In this document: positions 11,392-20,601 of the stretch, in pieces
How the letters are laid out: every line of letters begins with the position of its first letter
Numbering within the stretch: position 1 is the first letter of the stretch
Origin: Hortaea werneckii
Lineage: Eukaryota; Ascomycota; Dothideomycetes; Mycosphaerellales; Teratosphaeriaceae
Assembly (NCBI GenBank): GCA_037044905.1
Contig: JBAOKB010000074.1
Coordinates: 372,001-436,000, forward strand
Direction: 5' to 3'
DNA length: 64,000 nucleotides
Translations under genes and position numbers: made by a program
The notes under the pieces: model-generated
Seen by the model: the letters and a program-made list of their open reading frames with translations, nothing else
Databases searched by the model: none
What the model was told of the DNA's origin: nothing

Positions 11392-11671
11392 TTTTTGGCC
11401 GATTTTCCCGCTGTAGAAAAGATGACGGTTCGATGAGGATTGGGAGTCCCTCTGCTTTGGTCGTGCCGGGAGGTAAATCCCTGCCCCTCAAAACAATGAG
11501 ATTTTGGGTTTTTTTTAAACCGAGCGGAGCTCCTAGCCTGTCTTACGGCCACCCGGCACCCTTTTCCCCCTTGTTTTGCGTTGAAGGCCAGCCAGCTAGC
11601 TTGCGTGGTGGCAAATGCTTACGCATGAAAGTTTCGTCGTCGCGATCCTCTCTACGACATGGACTTTGGTA

Positions 11672-11691
11672 TTTTTTTTTTTTTTTTTTTT
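11672..11691. repeat. Poly-T tract, 20 bp
   Basis: Run of 20 T on plus (A on minus), 205 bp downstream of the stop of the minus-strand CCCH/Smr gene. No flanking duplication or element is visible. Confidence 0.9.
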
Positions 11692-11763
11692 CACCTGACG
11701 ACATGATCCGAAGTTTATAGGGAGAGGAAAACGATGGCATAGCGTCGTGAGAGGTTCGTGGGG

Positions 11764-11824
11764 AGCTGAAGAAGAGAAGAGAAGGAAGAAAGAAAGAAGG
11801 AAGAAAGAAAGAAAGGAAGAAAGA
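11764..11824. repeat. GA-rich purine tract (GAAA/GGAA repeats)
   Basis: About 60 bp of almost pure purine on plus, built of GAAG/GAAA units. On the minus strand, downstream of the CCCH/Smr stop, it is a pyrimidine tract. Confidence 0.85.
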
Positions 11825-11896
11825 CCGGATCACACAAGAGACACAGAGAGAAATCGTTTTACTTCTTTTTCTAGACGACCAAGTCAAAACCATCCC

Positions 11897-14218
11897 TCAC
11901 GCTTCCCCATCATCCCCAGCTTCAAGCAGCTCCCGTTCTGGATGCTGGGCCTGGACATCCCCTTTCCGCCTCGGATCCTCCTTAACCAACATGACCTTAC
12001 TACTCTGCGTGGCCGCCGCACCTGATGACCCGCCTTGCTCACCACCCCCGACATCGACCCCACTATCATCCCTCTTCCCGGGCCCCGCCTCGCGATCAAA
12101 GCTCTTGGGATCGATGCCCAGAATGCCTCCGACATTGTTTCGATCCCCGGGGACGGAGAACTCGCGGAAAGCATAGCGCCACTCGTTAAGGAAAGTGCGG
12201 ATGGCTTTGCCGACCTTGTCCTTGCCGTTCTTGCTATGGTGGCCCGTGCCGCAGATGGCGTAGACGGGGTCGGGGGAGGTTTTCTGTTCGAGTAGGCAGG
12301 AGGAGAGGTACGAGACGGCTTCTTCCGGGTGCAGGCCGTGCAGGTCGACGTAGAGTTCTTTGGAATTGCCACCGGTGGCGGTCTGGTGCTGGTTGCGCTC
12401 TTCGTAAAGCAGCCGGGCCGCCTCGCGGTGTTTCTCCCGCATGAGGCTGTTTTCGTTTTGGCCGCGCAGGGAGAGCGCTTTGGCGCCCCGGGCGTCGTTG
12501 CGGTTCCAGGCTTGGGCGGCGGATTGGAGGAACTTGTTCCGGAGGCCGCCGTGCTTGAAGGCTTCTTGCCGCGCTTTCATGTACGCGGCGTTGATCCCAG
12601 TGCCGGTGTCGAGCCACGGTATGTCGGTTGGTGCCGGAATTGCCATTGCTGCCGAGCTGTTCTCGCGGCTTGCTGTGAACGATCGGTTGTTTCGAAGGCC
12701 GCGGCGCATTGCTTCGCGAGCAGCTGGCCCTGGTGATGGTGACATGCGCACAACATCTGCCAGACTACCGGGTGTTGGCGGCAGATTGCTATTGTTGTGA
12801 TGGCCATGTCCGCCTCGTTTGCCATGATGACGTTTGCCAGGCTTGTTGGCTGCGGCAGAGCCGAGGCTTGGAAATGCTTCATCATCTTGGAAGTTTGGCT
12901 GGCTGGGTGTTACGGAGCGTGAGGCGTGTCTGCTCGTTGGTCGTGAGCCTGGTCGGCTTCCATGGTGGCGGGGTCCAGATGGCATGAATGTAGGAAACAG
13001 GCCGGGCGGAGGCTGTACGGGACCTTGCTGTTGAGAAGCTAGGACAGCATTCAGAATGTTCGGATCCACAGGTGTGTCGTCTTCGTACGGATTACTAGTG
13101 GTCGGCTGAAGTGACGGAAAACTGTCGTAGTCTTGTAGCTGCAAATTGGGCTGGAACTGCTGTGGCGTACTTGCGCCACTGCCATTAATATTGAGCTGAT
13201 TCATGAGCGTCGCTGGATCGTGAGAGAAGAGGCAATTCTGGCCAGCTATGCAATTGCCTTGCAGCCAGTATTTGCAGACATGGTTCTGCACCTCATGTGC
13301 GAATCTGCAGTCGGCTCGTGCGCAGTGGCCCGACGCAAGCCAGTATCGGCATACGATCGGGCTCTTCTGCTGACCTGCCGGAGTGAGCGGTCGGGATGAT
13401 GGGCTCATGCTCTTCCCAACTAGGAAAGTGCGTTGCTGCTCGGATGCCACAGCCGCTGCGATGGCACCTGTCGTCATCCCCTGGGCCTCCATTAGCGAGT
13501 TGATGGTTTGGCTGAGGTCATATCCATTCGCTTCAAGAATCTGCTCCAGCTCGTCGTCCGTTCTGTTGTCCTGCAATATCGAACGTAACATATCGTAAGG
13601 GCTCATTTCAGTCGTGTAAGGGGACATGAAGTCGGAATTCGCGTTGAAGCCCACATCACCGAAAGAGGTGGTGCTCGAGGCATCGTCGTTGACAAGCCAG
13701 TCAACTGTATCTGAGCCGTAATCGCCATAATTCTCGGTCGTGGGCGAGGAATCTGAGAATTGATAGGCGCTCAGTCGCGGACTGTGGGGGATAGCCGGGG
13801 TTGCCACCGGCAAGCGCGGCGAGGGCTTTGGAGAGGAGAAGGGAGAGGCGGCAGAAGACCGAGTGCGGGCAAATTCGGGTCGTTGAGGTCCGAGTCCCGG
13901 TGGGTAGGAAGGCGTGGTGGCGGCAGGGCGGGGAGAGCTGGCGCCGGAGGTGGGAGTGCCAGCTCGCTGTATCCACGGGGCTGGCGACTTGGAGCGGATG
14001 ACGGTTGCGCCTCGGACGGGGGGAGGCGATGAAGTCTTATCCTCCTTTGCCTTGTGGTCCCAGAGCACGCCTAGGACGGCATCCTCCAGTGCCTTGCCCT
14101 TCAGGGAGACGGGCTCACTGCTCAGCAGCTCCTCCAGCTTGTCTGTCTTTTCCTCGTCTCCCAGCTCGGCATCCTCCAACACGGGGCGGCAGATTTCTAA
14201 GATCCTCTCGGCGACCAT
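11897..14218 (-). CDS. CUE-like/CCCH zinc finger/Smr-domain protein
   Basis: Single-exon gene, 773 aa. Order of parts: an N-terminal helical segment (ILEICRPVLEDAELGDEEK); a disordered Ser/Pro-rich region; a CUE-like ubiquitin-binding motif (SPYDMLRSILQDN..ELEQILEANGYDL, about residues 205-245); two CCCH fingers (CRYWLASGHCARADCRFAH and CKYWLQGNCIAGQNCLFSH, about 285-340); a disordered stretch; a DUF1771 helix pair (from about 544, ARQEAFKHGGLRNKFLQSAA); and a Smr domain with the DLHGLHPEEAV motif (about 622) and CGTGHHSKNG (about 653). Smr domains are nucleases or RNA/DNA-nicking modules. Yeast Cue2, also CUE plus Smr, cleaves mRNA in stalled ribosomes during no-go decay. A role in RNA quality control is therefore an inference; the CCCH fingers are absent from Cue2. 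It faces Yth1, another CCCH RNA-binding protein, across a shared promoter. Confidence 0.85.
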   Translation of the reverse strand: MVAERILEICRPVLEDAELGDEEKTDKLEELLSSEPVSLKGKALEDAVLGVLWDHKAKEDKTSSPPPVRGATVIRSKSPAPWIQRAGTPTSGASSPRPAATTPSYPPGLGPQRPEFARTRSSAASPFSSPKPSPRLPVATPAIPHSPRLSAYQFSDSSPTTENYGDYGSDTVDWLVNDDASSTTSFGDVGFNANSDFMSPYTTEMSPYDMLRSILQDNRTDDELEQILEANGYDLSQTINSLMEAQGMTTGAIAAAVASEQQRTFLVGKSMSPSSRPLTPAGQQKSPIVCRYWLASGHCARADCRFAHEVQNHVCKYWLQGNCIAGQNCLFSHDPATLMNQLNINGSGASTPQQFQPNLQLQDYDSFPSLQPTTSNPYEDDTPVDPNILNAVLASQQQGPVQPPPGLFPTFMPSGPRHHGSRPGSRPTSRHASRSVTPSQPNFQDDEAFPSLGSAAANKPGKRHHGKRGGHGHHNNSNLPPTPGSLADVVRMSPSPGPAAREAMRRGLRNNRSFTASRENSSAAMAIPAPTDIPWLDTGTGINAAYMKARQEAFKHGGLRNKFLQSAAQAWNRNDARGAKALSLRGQNENSLMREKHREAARLLYEERNQHQTATGGNSKELYVDLHGLHPEEAVSYLSSCLLEQKTSPDPVYAICGTGHHSKNGKDKVGKAIRTFLNEWRYAFREFSVPGDRNNVGGILGIDPKSFDREAGPGKRDDSGVDVGGGEQGGSSGAAATQSSKVMLVKEDPRRKGDVQAQHPERELLEAGDDGEA

Positions 14219-14935
14219 GGTGCGGGTGTATATCGGGAGCGTGGAGGTCGTGGACTAGTGATGTGACGTCTCGGAGATTGTTATGGTCGTGTCGCTGGCA
14301 CCGCTCAGCCTCATCGTAAGCGGCGACCGTCACCGTTTCCCGTCGTGCTTGCCAGGCCGCAGGCTGGCGTCTCGGGGGTGGCGGTTGGATGGAGCGGAAG
14401 CGACAGTGGGTGCGAATTGGGAGGTGCTGGTGCCGGTGGTCGAGGTCGCGGGAGTGGAAGGTGTGCAGAGCAGGAGAGCGGTGATGGCGATGGGGGTGGC
14501 TGCCACTCGACTGCCGCTGGCACTGCTGGTACTTGCCTTTTTGGGTCGCTAGCGCGCTTCGGATGACGTGAGCCGCCTCGCAGCTTCGAGCCGAGACACG
14601 AGACACGAGACACGTCCCGCTGGCTTCGAGTATGTAACTTCACGTGGAAGCCGAAGTCGCCTTGGTGAGGTAGGGGCCAATGCACCGGACGCCCACATCA
14701 TGTCTACAGCGAAGTATTACCTACATAGGTAGCAGATCAGGTGATTGCCCCGTCAATATCTTACCGCCGGTCCGCTTTGCACGTGCCAGTTTCAGCATCC
14801 GCAGCGCAGCCTGACACTTGAACCCTTCTGCCGTTCCCGAAGCCTTGACGCTCCATCAGAGCTTGGGCCCGACCCTACTTCGACCTCCTACCTCCAACTT
14901 CACCCCCCACCCCCACGCCCCTTCCTTCTTCCACC
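14219..14935. promoter_or_regulatory. Divergent CCCH-Smr/YTH1 promoter
   Basis: 717 bp between two outward-facing starts, both for CCCH RNA-binding proteins. A C-rich pyrimidine stretch (about 14880-14935) precedes the YTH1 ATG, as is common for fungal 5' leaders. Frames in this stretch show no domain. Confidence 0.5.
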
Positions 14936-15739
14936 ATGGCCACAGCCGACACCCAGCCGTCCCTGCCGGATCAGATCCTCAACCCGCAGACCGCCACCCC
15001 ACCTTCCTTCACCTTCGACACCCTCCTGCACCGCCAGATCCCCAGCCTGGGCGCACCTTCCAAAGTTCACCGTCCCATCTGCGCCGACTTCAAGAGCGGC
15101 CACTGCCCGCGCGGTCCTCTCTGTCCCGACCGCCATTACGTCCCCGCCAACGAGCGATCCGGCATCGGTCACCTGATCTGCAAGCACTACCAGCGCGGCC
15201 TGTGCAAGAAAGGCGACGCGTGTGAGTTCGCCCATACCTTCAACCTGCGCGACGAGCGCGAGTGCAAAGAGTTCAGCCGCTATGGCATCTGTCCTCAGGG
15301 TGATGACTGCACATATCTTCACGTTAGCCCCACCAGCCGGCTAAGGGAGGCTGCCTGTCCGCACTACACCCGCGGCTTCTGTCCGCTAGGTCCATATTGC
15401 TCCATGCGACACATTAAGCACAAAGTCCCCTGCCCATTCTACCTCGCCGGCTTTTGTCCCAACGGCAGGAGCCATCCGCCCGGTCCGGATAAGGTCATCT
15501 GTTGTCAGTATGGCGCGCATCCGAGGTGGATTAAGGACGAGGATATGCATCCGAGACAGCCTGAAGTGCGGCAGCCACCGGACGTGGATGCTTTAAGGCG
15601 TGACCAGGACGAACGTGAGGATGAGTACTTCGCTGAGATGGACCGTCAGAGGGAGAGGGAGGCGAGAGGCGAGAGTGGGCCGGGTAGGTGGGGCAAGGGC
15701 ATGAGGAGAGGTGGCGTGGGGAGGAGACGCAAATTCTAG
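14936..15739 (+). CDS. YTH1: mRNA 3'-end processing protein Yth1 (CPSF30)
   Basis: RNA-binding subunit of the cleavage and polyadenylation factor, recognising the polyadenylation signal; nuclear. Single exon, 267 aa. Five CCCH fingers follow an N-terminal leader: ICADFKSGHCPRGPLCPDRH, ICKHYQRGLCKKGDACEFAH, ECKEFSRYGICPQGDDCTYLH, ACPHYTRGFCPLGPYCSMRH and CPFYLAGFCPNGRS...CCQYGAH. Fingers 1-4 have normal spacing. In finger 5 the second and third Cys are about ten residues further apart than usual (SHPPGPDKVI inserted, 15453-15510), and no intron of workable length would remove it. The C-terminus is charged and ends in an Arg/Gly patch (GRRRKF). The zinc-knuckle extension of metazoan CPSF30 is absent, as in yeasts. 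Confidence 0.93.
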   Translation: MATADTQPSLPDQILNPQTATPPSFTFDTLLHRQIPSLGAPSKVHRPICADFKSGHCPRGPLCPDRHYVPANERSGIGHLICKHYQRGLCKKGDACEFAHTFNLRDERECKEFSRYGICPQGDDCTYLHVSPTSRLREAACPHYTRGFCPLGPYCSMRHIKHKVPCPFYLAGFCPNGRSHPPGPDKVICCQYGAHPRWIKDEDMHPRQPEVRQPPDVDALRRDQDEREDEYFAEMDRQREREARGESGPGRWGKGMRRGGVGRRRKF

Positions 15740-18212
15740 AGATATGAAAGTTGCGGTGGAATTAAGCTGTTATACAGCGACTCCGGCTAACTTGCACCCC
15801 GGTGTGGGCATTCTTTGGGCCCGGAAGGCGAACAACAAGCATTCGCCACCGCTTTATCATTCCAACTCATAGTATATGGCTGTGCGAAAGCATCACAGCA
15901 CCTGTGCGCCAACCGTGCTCAACTAGGACTGGCATTGAAAGCACAGACGATCGAAAGACTCCATTCCAATGGGAAGCAGACAGTAGTCATGGTCGTCACA
16001 CATCGACAAACTCAACCACGAGCGTCGGAGCTCCCCAGTCAAACTTCAACACCAACAGCGGGACGAGAATCATCCTACTAATCTGGGGTTCGTCTCATGC
16101 CGACCTTGATGCGGCCTTGGTACATCCACAAAGATGTCACGGGGTCGCCTTCCGGATCCCAGTTTCTGTGCTGAGGATCACGTGGTGTTGTAGTTCTCAG
16201 CCACGACGGAGTACTCACAGTGGAAAGAGCCAGGGGCTGGCCGGACCGACCGTGAAGAATGGAGGTCACAGAGGTGTAATTCAGATACAACAAATGCCCG
16301 CAGATTTTTAAAAGACGGAGGATTATACTTCTTCATCGCCTTCGCGAGGCATTCTACGAGAACGTCACTTTCAATCCACATCGGGAAATTATTCTCAGAT
16401 CAAGCTTGATCCATTGACTTTTCGAAACCATGCTGTTTGTTTGTGTCTCACTTACCCTGCGTCCAACCGCATTCTACATGAGACGATCATTGAATGTCTT
16501 TTAACGACCGCTTCTGTGTACATACAAGGTGAAATTGATCTGCATTTGCACGGCCCTTGCGTGAATATCTAAGAATTACAGCAAACGAGCGCTTTTTCTA
16601 CGTCTTCAGACTTCTGCCCACTTATTGGCATTCGTACTTTTGAAGAGCCAATTACGACATTCCTTTACTCCCAGTCGATCGGACGTGGCCTCTGAACCTC
16701 ATTTGATTGAGTTAACTTTACGATAAACGCTAATCCTACGGGTACTGTTTCTATGTCTGGCCGAATACGGTCGGTAATCCCACTTCCGCTTGAGAAGGAG
16801 AAGGATAAGAGTGAGACAGTGGATCCGTCCGCCCTTGAAAGCCATCGCCAACCATCACTCCCCCCTGGCTTGCCATGGCTAACAGAGCGGAAAGAGAAGG
16901 ATAGTATCCCAAAGAAGAGCAGGTCAGAAGAGCAGGTCGGGTTCTCCTCTGCCCACTAACCTTCCGACTCGGTCACAACAACCCCCTCAGAGCGTTTTCG
17001 ATGGAACCAGACATGCGTCGACTGCTGCCTCACCCAACCTTCCCATATTTGCATGACTCGGGTTATATTGGTTCTATCATCGACGGAACAAGTACAGCGA
17101 ATAATGGTAAGACCTTGTTGGGAGCAAGACACGCAGCACTTCCCGGCCGATGATTCCACTCAGCATAAACCATTTCAGAACACAAAGCCAGCAACGGCAC
17201 AGTTCGATCCGGACAAACACGAAGGCGCCAAGAAGAACCGTATTCGGATTCCCCCTTTTCCCCACCCTCTCGCGCAAACCTGCTTTCCTCATCTTCAACC
17301 GGCAATCAAGTACCCCTCTACTTCCCACCCTTTACTCCAACTTTCCCTCACCCAAACAACCCGACCTCCTCACCCAACCCCACCCAAACCCCTCCCTGCC
17401 CATCCTCCCCTCAACCAACCGGCACCGATCCGCCCTCTGCCCATCTCACACCCGCCAAAATCCGCCCAGCGCTTTCCCAAACCAGTCTATCAATTCCATC
17501 TCCACCTGCTCCAGATGGCTGAAAAGATCTTAAAACGACTCTCCCTCGCTCCCTCACGGATAGCCCCCTTCCTTCCTCGCGGGCCGGAAAAAGCTCGAGG
17601 ACAAGAGTCAACTTTCGCGCGATCAGCGATGCTTGCCTCCCTCACTCCCTCCCCACTGGCTCCCCGGTTTCCCCTATCTCCGGGTCCTCGGGCGCGAGGT
17701 CCGGGTCCTCTCTTGAGCTTTTTGGGGCGAAGGTTGGGGGGGCAGGCATTGAGAATCTGTTGGTGGAAGTTCAGGAATGGGAAGGAAGGGACGGGTCAGA
17801 GAGGAGAGGAAGGACGGGATTTGGAAGAAGCTTTGTCCGGGTTGTTGGTGGCGAGGGCGAAGGTGGGAGGGTGGGGTGCGGGACAGTCGGACTTCCGTGT
17901 GCGGACTTAGAGAGTTCTCGGAGTTTGGTGAGGCGGGTGGTAGGGTAACATATAAGACAGATATGGGGATGGTGACAGCAGAGGGGTTGTTGGGATGAGC
18001 GGGGAAGAGGGATGTCGGTTGTTGTGAGGGAAAGAGTAAAAGGGTGCTTTTGTCTTTTCTTTTCTTTTCTTTTCTCTTCCTTATTGAAATAGCGGGTGGA
18101 TTCATACGAGGCTGTGTGTTTTTCCCCCTCTCTTTTTTTATTTGGGCACGCTGCTGCTAAGGTTAGGGTTGTCCTAAGGGTCTTCTGTCCAAAGATTCCT
18201 TGTTCCAATTCC
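15740..18212. other. Gene-poor convergent stretch
   Basis: 2.47 kb with no supported gene. The most open frame (17053-17910 plus) is Pro/Leu-rich and simply follows base composition. The plus strand is C-rich from about 17250 to 17660, then abruptly G-rich from about 17700 to 18010, followed by TTTTC repeats (about 18050-18080). A short methionine-initiated segment at 17516 (MAEKILKRLSLAPSR) looks protein-like for about 30 codons, but I cannot extend it into a gene. Confidence 0.6.
18050..18080. repeat. TTTTC microsatellite
   Basis: About six units of TTTTC on plus, ending in CTCTTCC, at the 3' side of the gene-poor stretch. Confidence 0.7.
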
Positions 18213-19360
18213 TTAAAGCTCGGGTTTGGGGGGCCCCCGTTGTATCTCCTCCCACCATTTTGATGGGAGGAAGACGGCATCGATTGGGCCTACGAGGTCT
18301 TTGATTGGGTCTATGAAAGTCACAAGGCCTTCAGCAGCTGCAAAGATGGGATCCGCCATCTTTCGGTCCTCTGGGAGCACGACGAAACCTGGCTCATAGG
18401 TTTCTAGGCATTCCTGCAGTGTGGTCTTCAACCCGGCAGTCCCGACCGCGTCGCCGTACACGACCACGTGGAGCGCCTCGTGCTGCAGTGGAGCGTTGCC
18501 ATAGGTCGTGAGGGCGCGCATGGTATATGCCAGTGCGCGCTTTATAGACCCCTTCACATCCCTCCAGTGCGCCTGCGGATCATCTTGGGACGACAAAGAC
18601 GCCGCGCCCAGGTCAAACCGTGTCTCCGCATACTCCGCAAAGAAGTCCCCATCGTCGACTGACATGAGCGCTGTCGTCAAGGCTTCCTGGCTGTAGTCGA
18701 CGGTCAGGACGGCTTTGAATTCCGTGGGATCATACCACGACCGTTCGACCCCGCAACTCAACCCCATAGAACAGTTACTGGCGCCATTCGCCATAGCGGC
18801 TCCCTTTCCCGCAAACTTCGATGTCAAGCCGGGTCTTGGTAGCTCTGCGAAGTCGATGGCGCCACGGATGAAGGTGGATTGATTCGTGTGACCGACCCAA
18901 TCTCGCGATACTGGCGTCGAGACCCCGCAATATGGGACTGGAACCCCAGCAAACTCATCGCACGCCGTCCGAAGCGTGCGAAGCATGTCTGCAACGGCGA
19001 CGAGATCCTCGTCGGGCGCGCACCTTTTGAGGCCTGGCAAATATCGACAGAACCACGGTCGTCAGAACGAGACATCCTCTTCGTCGGTGCTGGAGTATCG
19101 TACGAGATTCGACATGGCGGATCTGTACTGAGGGGAGCCTTCAATCATGGCTACGTTCGATGTGGAGTTGCTTGTCCATAGCACTACGGTCCTGCACCCC
19201 GAGTTAGCTGCTTGTCCATCGCCGCCTTGTCCAGAGCAAGATCTCACCCATATGTGAGAGTCAAGTCCAGTCCCATGGCTCGGTCTTCAACTTCCACAAA
19301 AGCCAGGCAGGCCGTCAGGAGAGTCGAGAGTATCACAGCGAGAAAGAATTGCATTGACAT
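18213..19360 (-). CDS. Secreted, degenerate Hsp70-like protein
   Basis: Predicted 348 aa from three exons (19360-19248, 19191-19069, 19023-18213); the exon sum is a multiple of three. The second intron is only 45 bp with a weak GTTCTG donor, so that junction is tentative. The N-terminus is a signal peptide (MSMQFFLAVILSTLLTACLA). What follows matches the layout of an Hsp70 ATPase domain: GLDLTLTYGTVVLW where Hsp70 has the phosphate-1 loop G-[IL]-D-L-G-T-T-[YN]-S, then EGSPQYRSAMSNLVRYS where Hsp70 has the GNRTTPSYVAF strand. Near the C-terminus, VVVYGDAVG and MADPIFAAAEG stand where Hsp70 has VGGSTRIP and NPDEAVAYGAA. The glycine and threonines of the phosphate loop are replaced, so ATP hydrolysis is unlikely. 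No substrate-binding domain follows. Function unknown. Confidence 0.65.
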
Positions 19361-19372
19361 TTTTTCTCTCTC

Positions 19373-19398
19373 TTTTTTTTTTTTTTTTTTTTTTTTTT
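19373..19398. repeat. Poly-T tract, 26 bp
   Basis: Run of 26 T on plus, which is A26 immediately upstream of the start codon of the minus-strand Hsp70-like gene, so it would lie in its leader or core promoter. Confidence 0.9.
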
Positions 19399-20474
19399 CA
19401 GACTCGGGGTGCGAGAGAGATGGCACAGAGGCACAGAGGGGAAACGAGAGATTTGGTGCAGAGAAAAGAGCCAGCAAATGCAGAAGACCCGTGCCACGAT
19501 CGGGACTCGAGCATACACAATCCTTACTGCCACCACTCAATGATGAACGCTGCTTCGCAGTCCGACGCGGATCATCAGTCATCGATTCCTCGAAGTCAGA
19601 CCCATTTTTGCGCGTATCGAATCCATCGTGTGAAACCTGTGCAAATCTAAACAGCGGTCTATAGGCGGCGGGCGCAACAACATGTCCGCTGGCAACCTAG
19701 ACTGGTGTTTTACGTGCCACAAGAGTGCAGAAAACACGAGGCGAGTCCGGTGATGCCAAGACGCCAGCGCGAGAGCGACGGCTCGGGAACATCCCGGAGC
19801 ATCCTCACAGTTGCTCACCTCCTACTCGCTCCACTCTTCTCTCGGTCTCATCGCTCCGTCAATGTTTGATCCATGACCTGCAGACATGCATTTCCTTGCT
19901 ATCGATTCCGTGCGATTGTCGCTATCGCACACTCTTGGTACCAGACCTCAGAAGGTGATGCCCGTCACCTAGTCAACCGGCCTCATCTACTAATGGGTGA
20001 TGGACGTACGTCTATCGTAGATGCCGGTAAAGTCGAAGAGTAACTTGGACAACTTGCCATACCTGCTTCTTGGTGCCTTCTCTTGAAGAGCTGAAGTCAG
20101 CAGGATCCTCTTATGCCTAATCATGATATGGTGAAGACTGTCGGCCCCATCTCACGACGTACTGCGCGCTCCGGCCATTCCACGCGAAGAGTTTCAACAA
20201 GTATCGAGATGAAAGAGATTCCGTGATTTGACCGTGATACCATCATGCGTTCTGGAAGTCTGCTTGCGTGTCAGACGCGAGCCTGCCGCTTACCGCGTGC
20301 TACTTCCCTTAATGAACAAAGGCAAATGTCGATATCCACCTCCGGCTTTTGCGGTCAATAGTTTCGCTTCACATGCTCAGGGCACCAGGATCAATCCATG
20401 GTTTCAGCCTTCAGAGATGCAGTGGTGCCAGCTTCGAGCGCGGCAAAGTCGAAATCCCACGGCGACTTAATTTG

Positions 20475-20491
20475 TTTTTTTTTTTTTTTTT
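20475..20491. repeat. Poly-T tract, 17 bp
   Basis: Run of 17 T in the promoter region of the downstream metalloprotease gene. Confidence 0.9.
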
Positions 20492-20601
20492 GGCAGCCAG
20501 TGCCAAATGATGGTATATAGGTCAGGCGCCTTCTGGTGCCATGTGAATAGCTTGGAGCTGTACGACCGCTTTTCCAATCGAACACGTCGAAGTCTGCTAC
20601 C

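Larger units (their letters stand above)
10924..11896. other. Convergent intergenic region rich in homopolymers
   Basis: 973 bp between the stops of TOP1 (+) and the CCCH/Smr gene (-). It holds an oligo-T/oligo-A block (about 11267-11297), a 43 bp C run, a 20 bp T run and a purine block, annotated separately. The open frames that cross them encode only Gly, Pro or Lys runs and are not genes. Confidence 0.7.
19361..20601. promoter_or_regulatory. Divergent promoter of two secreted-protein genes
   Basis: 1.24 kb between the secreted Hsp70-like gene (-) and the metalloprotease gene (+). It contains a 26 bp T run (19373-19398), 12 bp from the minus-strand ATG, and a 17 bp T run (20475-20491), 110 bp from the plus-strand ATG. 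Such poly(dA:dT) tracts exclude nucleosomes in fungal promoters. No gene is seen within. Confidence 0.5.

Noticed and set aside
11192..11552. Frames encoding poly-Gly through the C run
   Set aside because: Produced by the homopolymer alone.
17053..17910. 285-codon Pro-rich open frame
   Set aside because: Follows the C-rich then G-rich base composition; no domain, no homology recognised.
19373..20491. Poly-T tracts as remnants of retroposed elements
   Set aside because: No target-site duplications, no reverse transcriptase or element body nearby.
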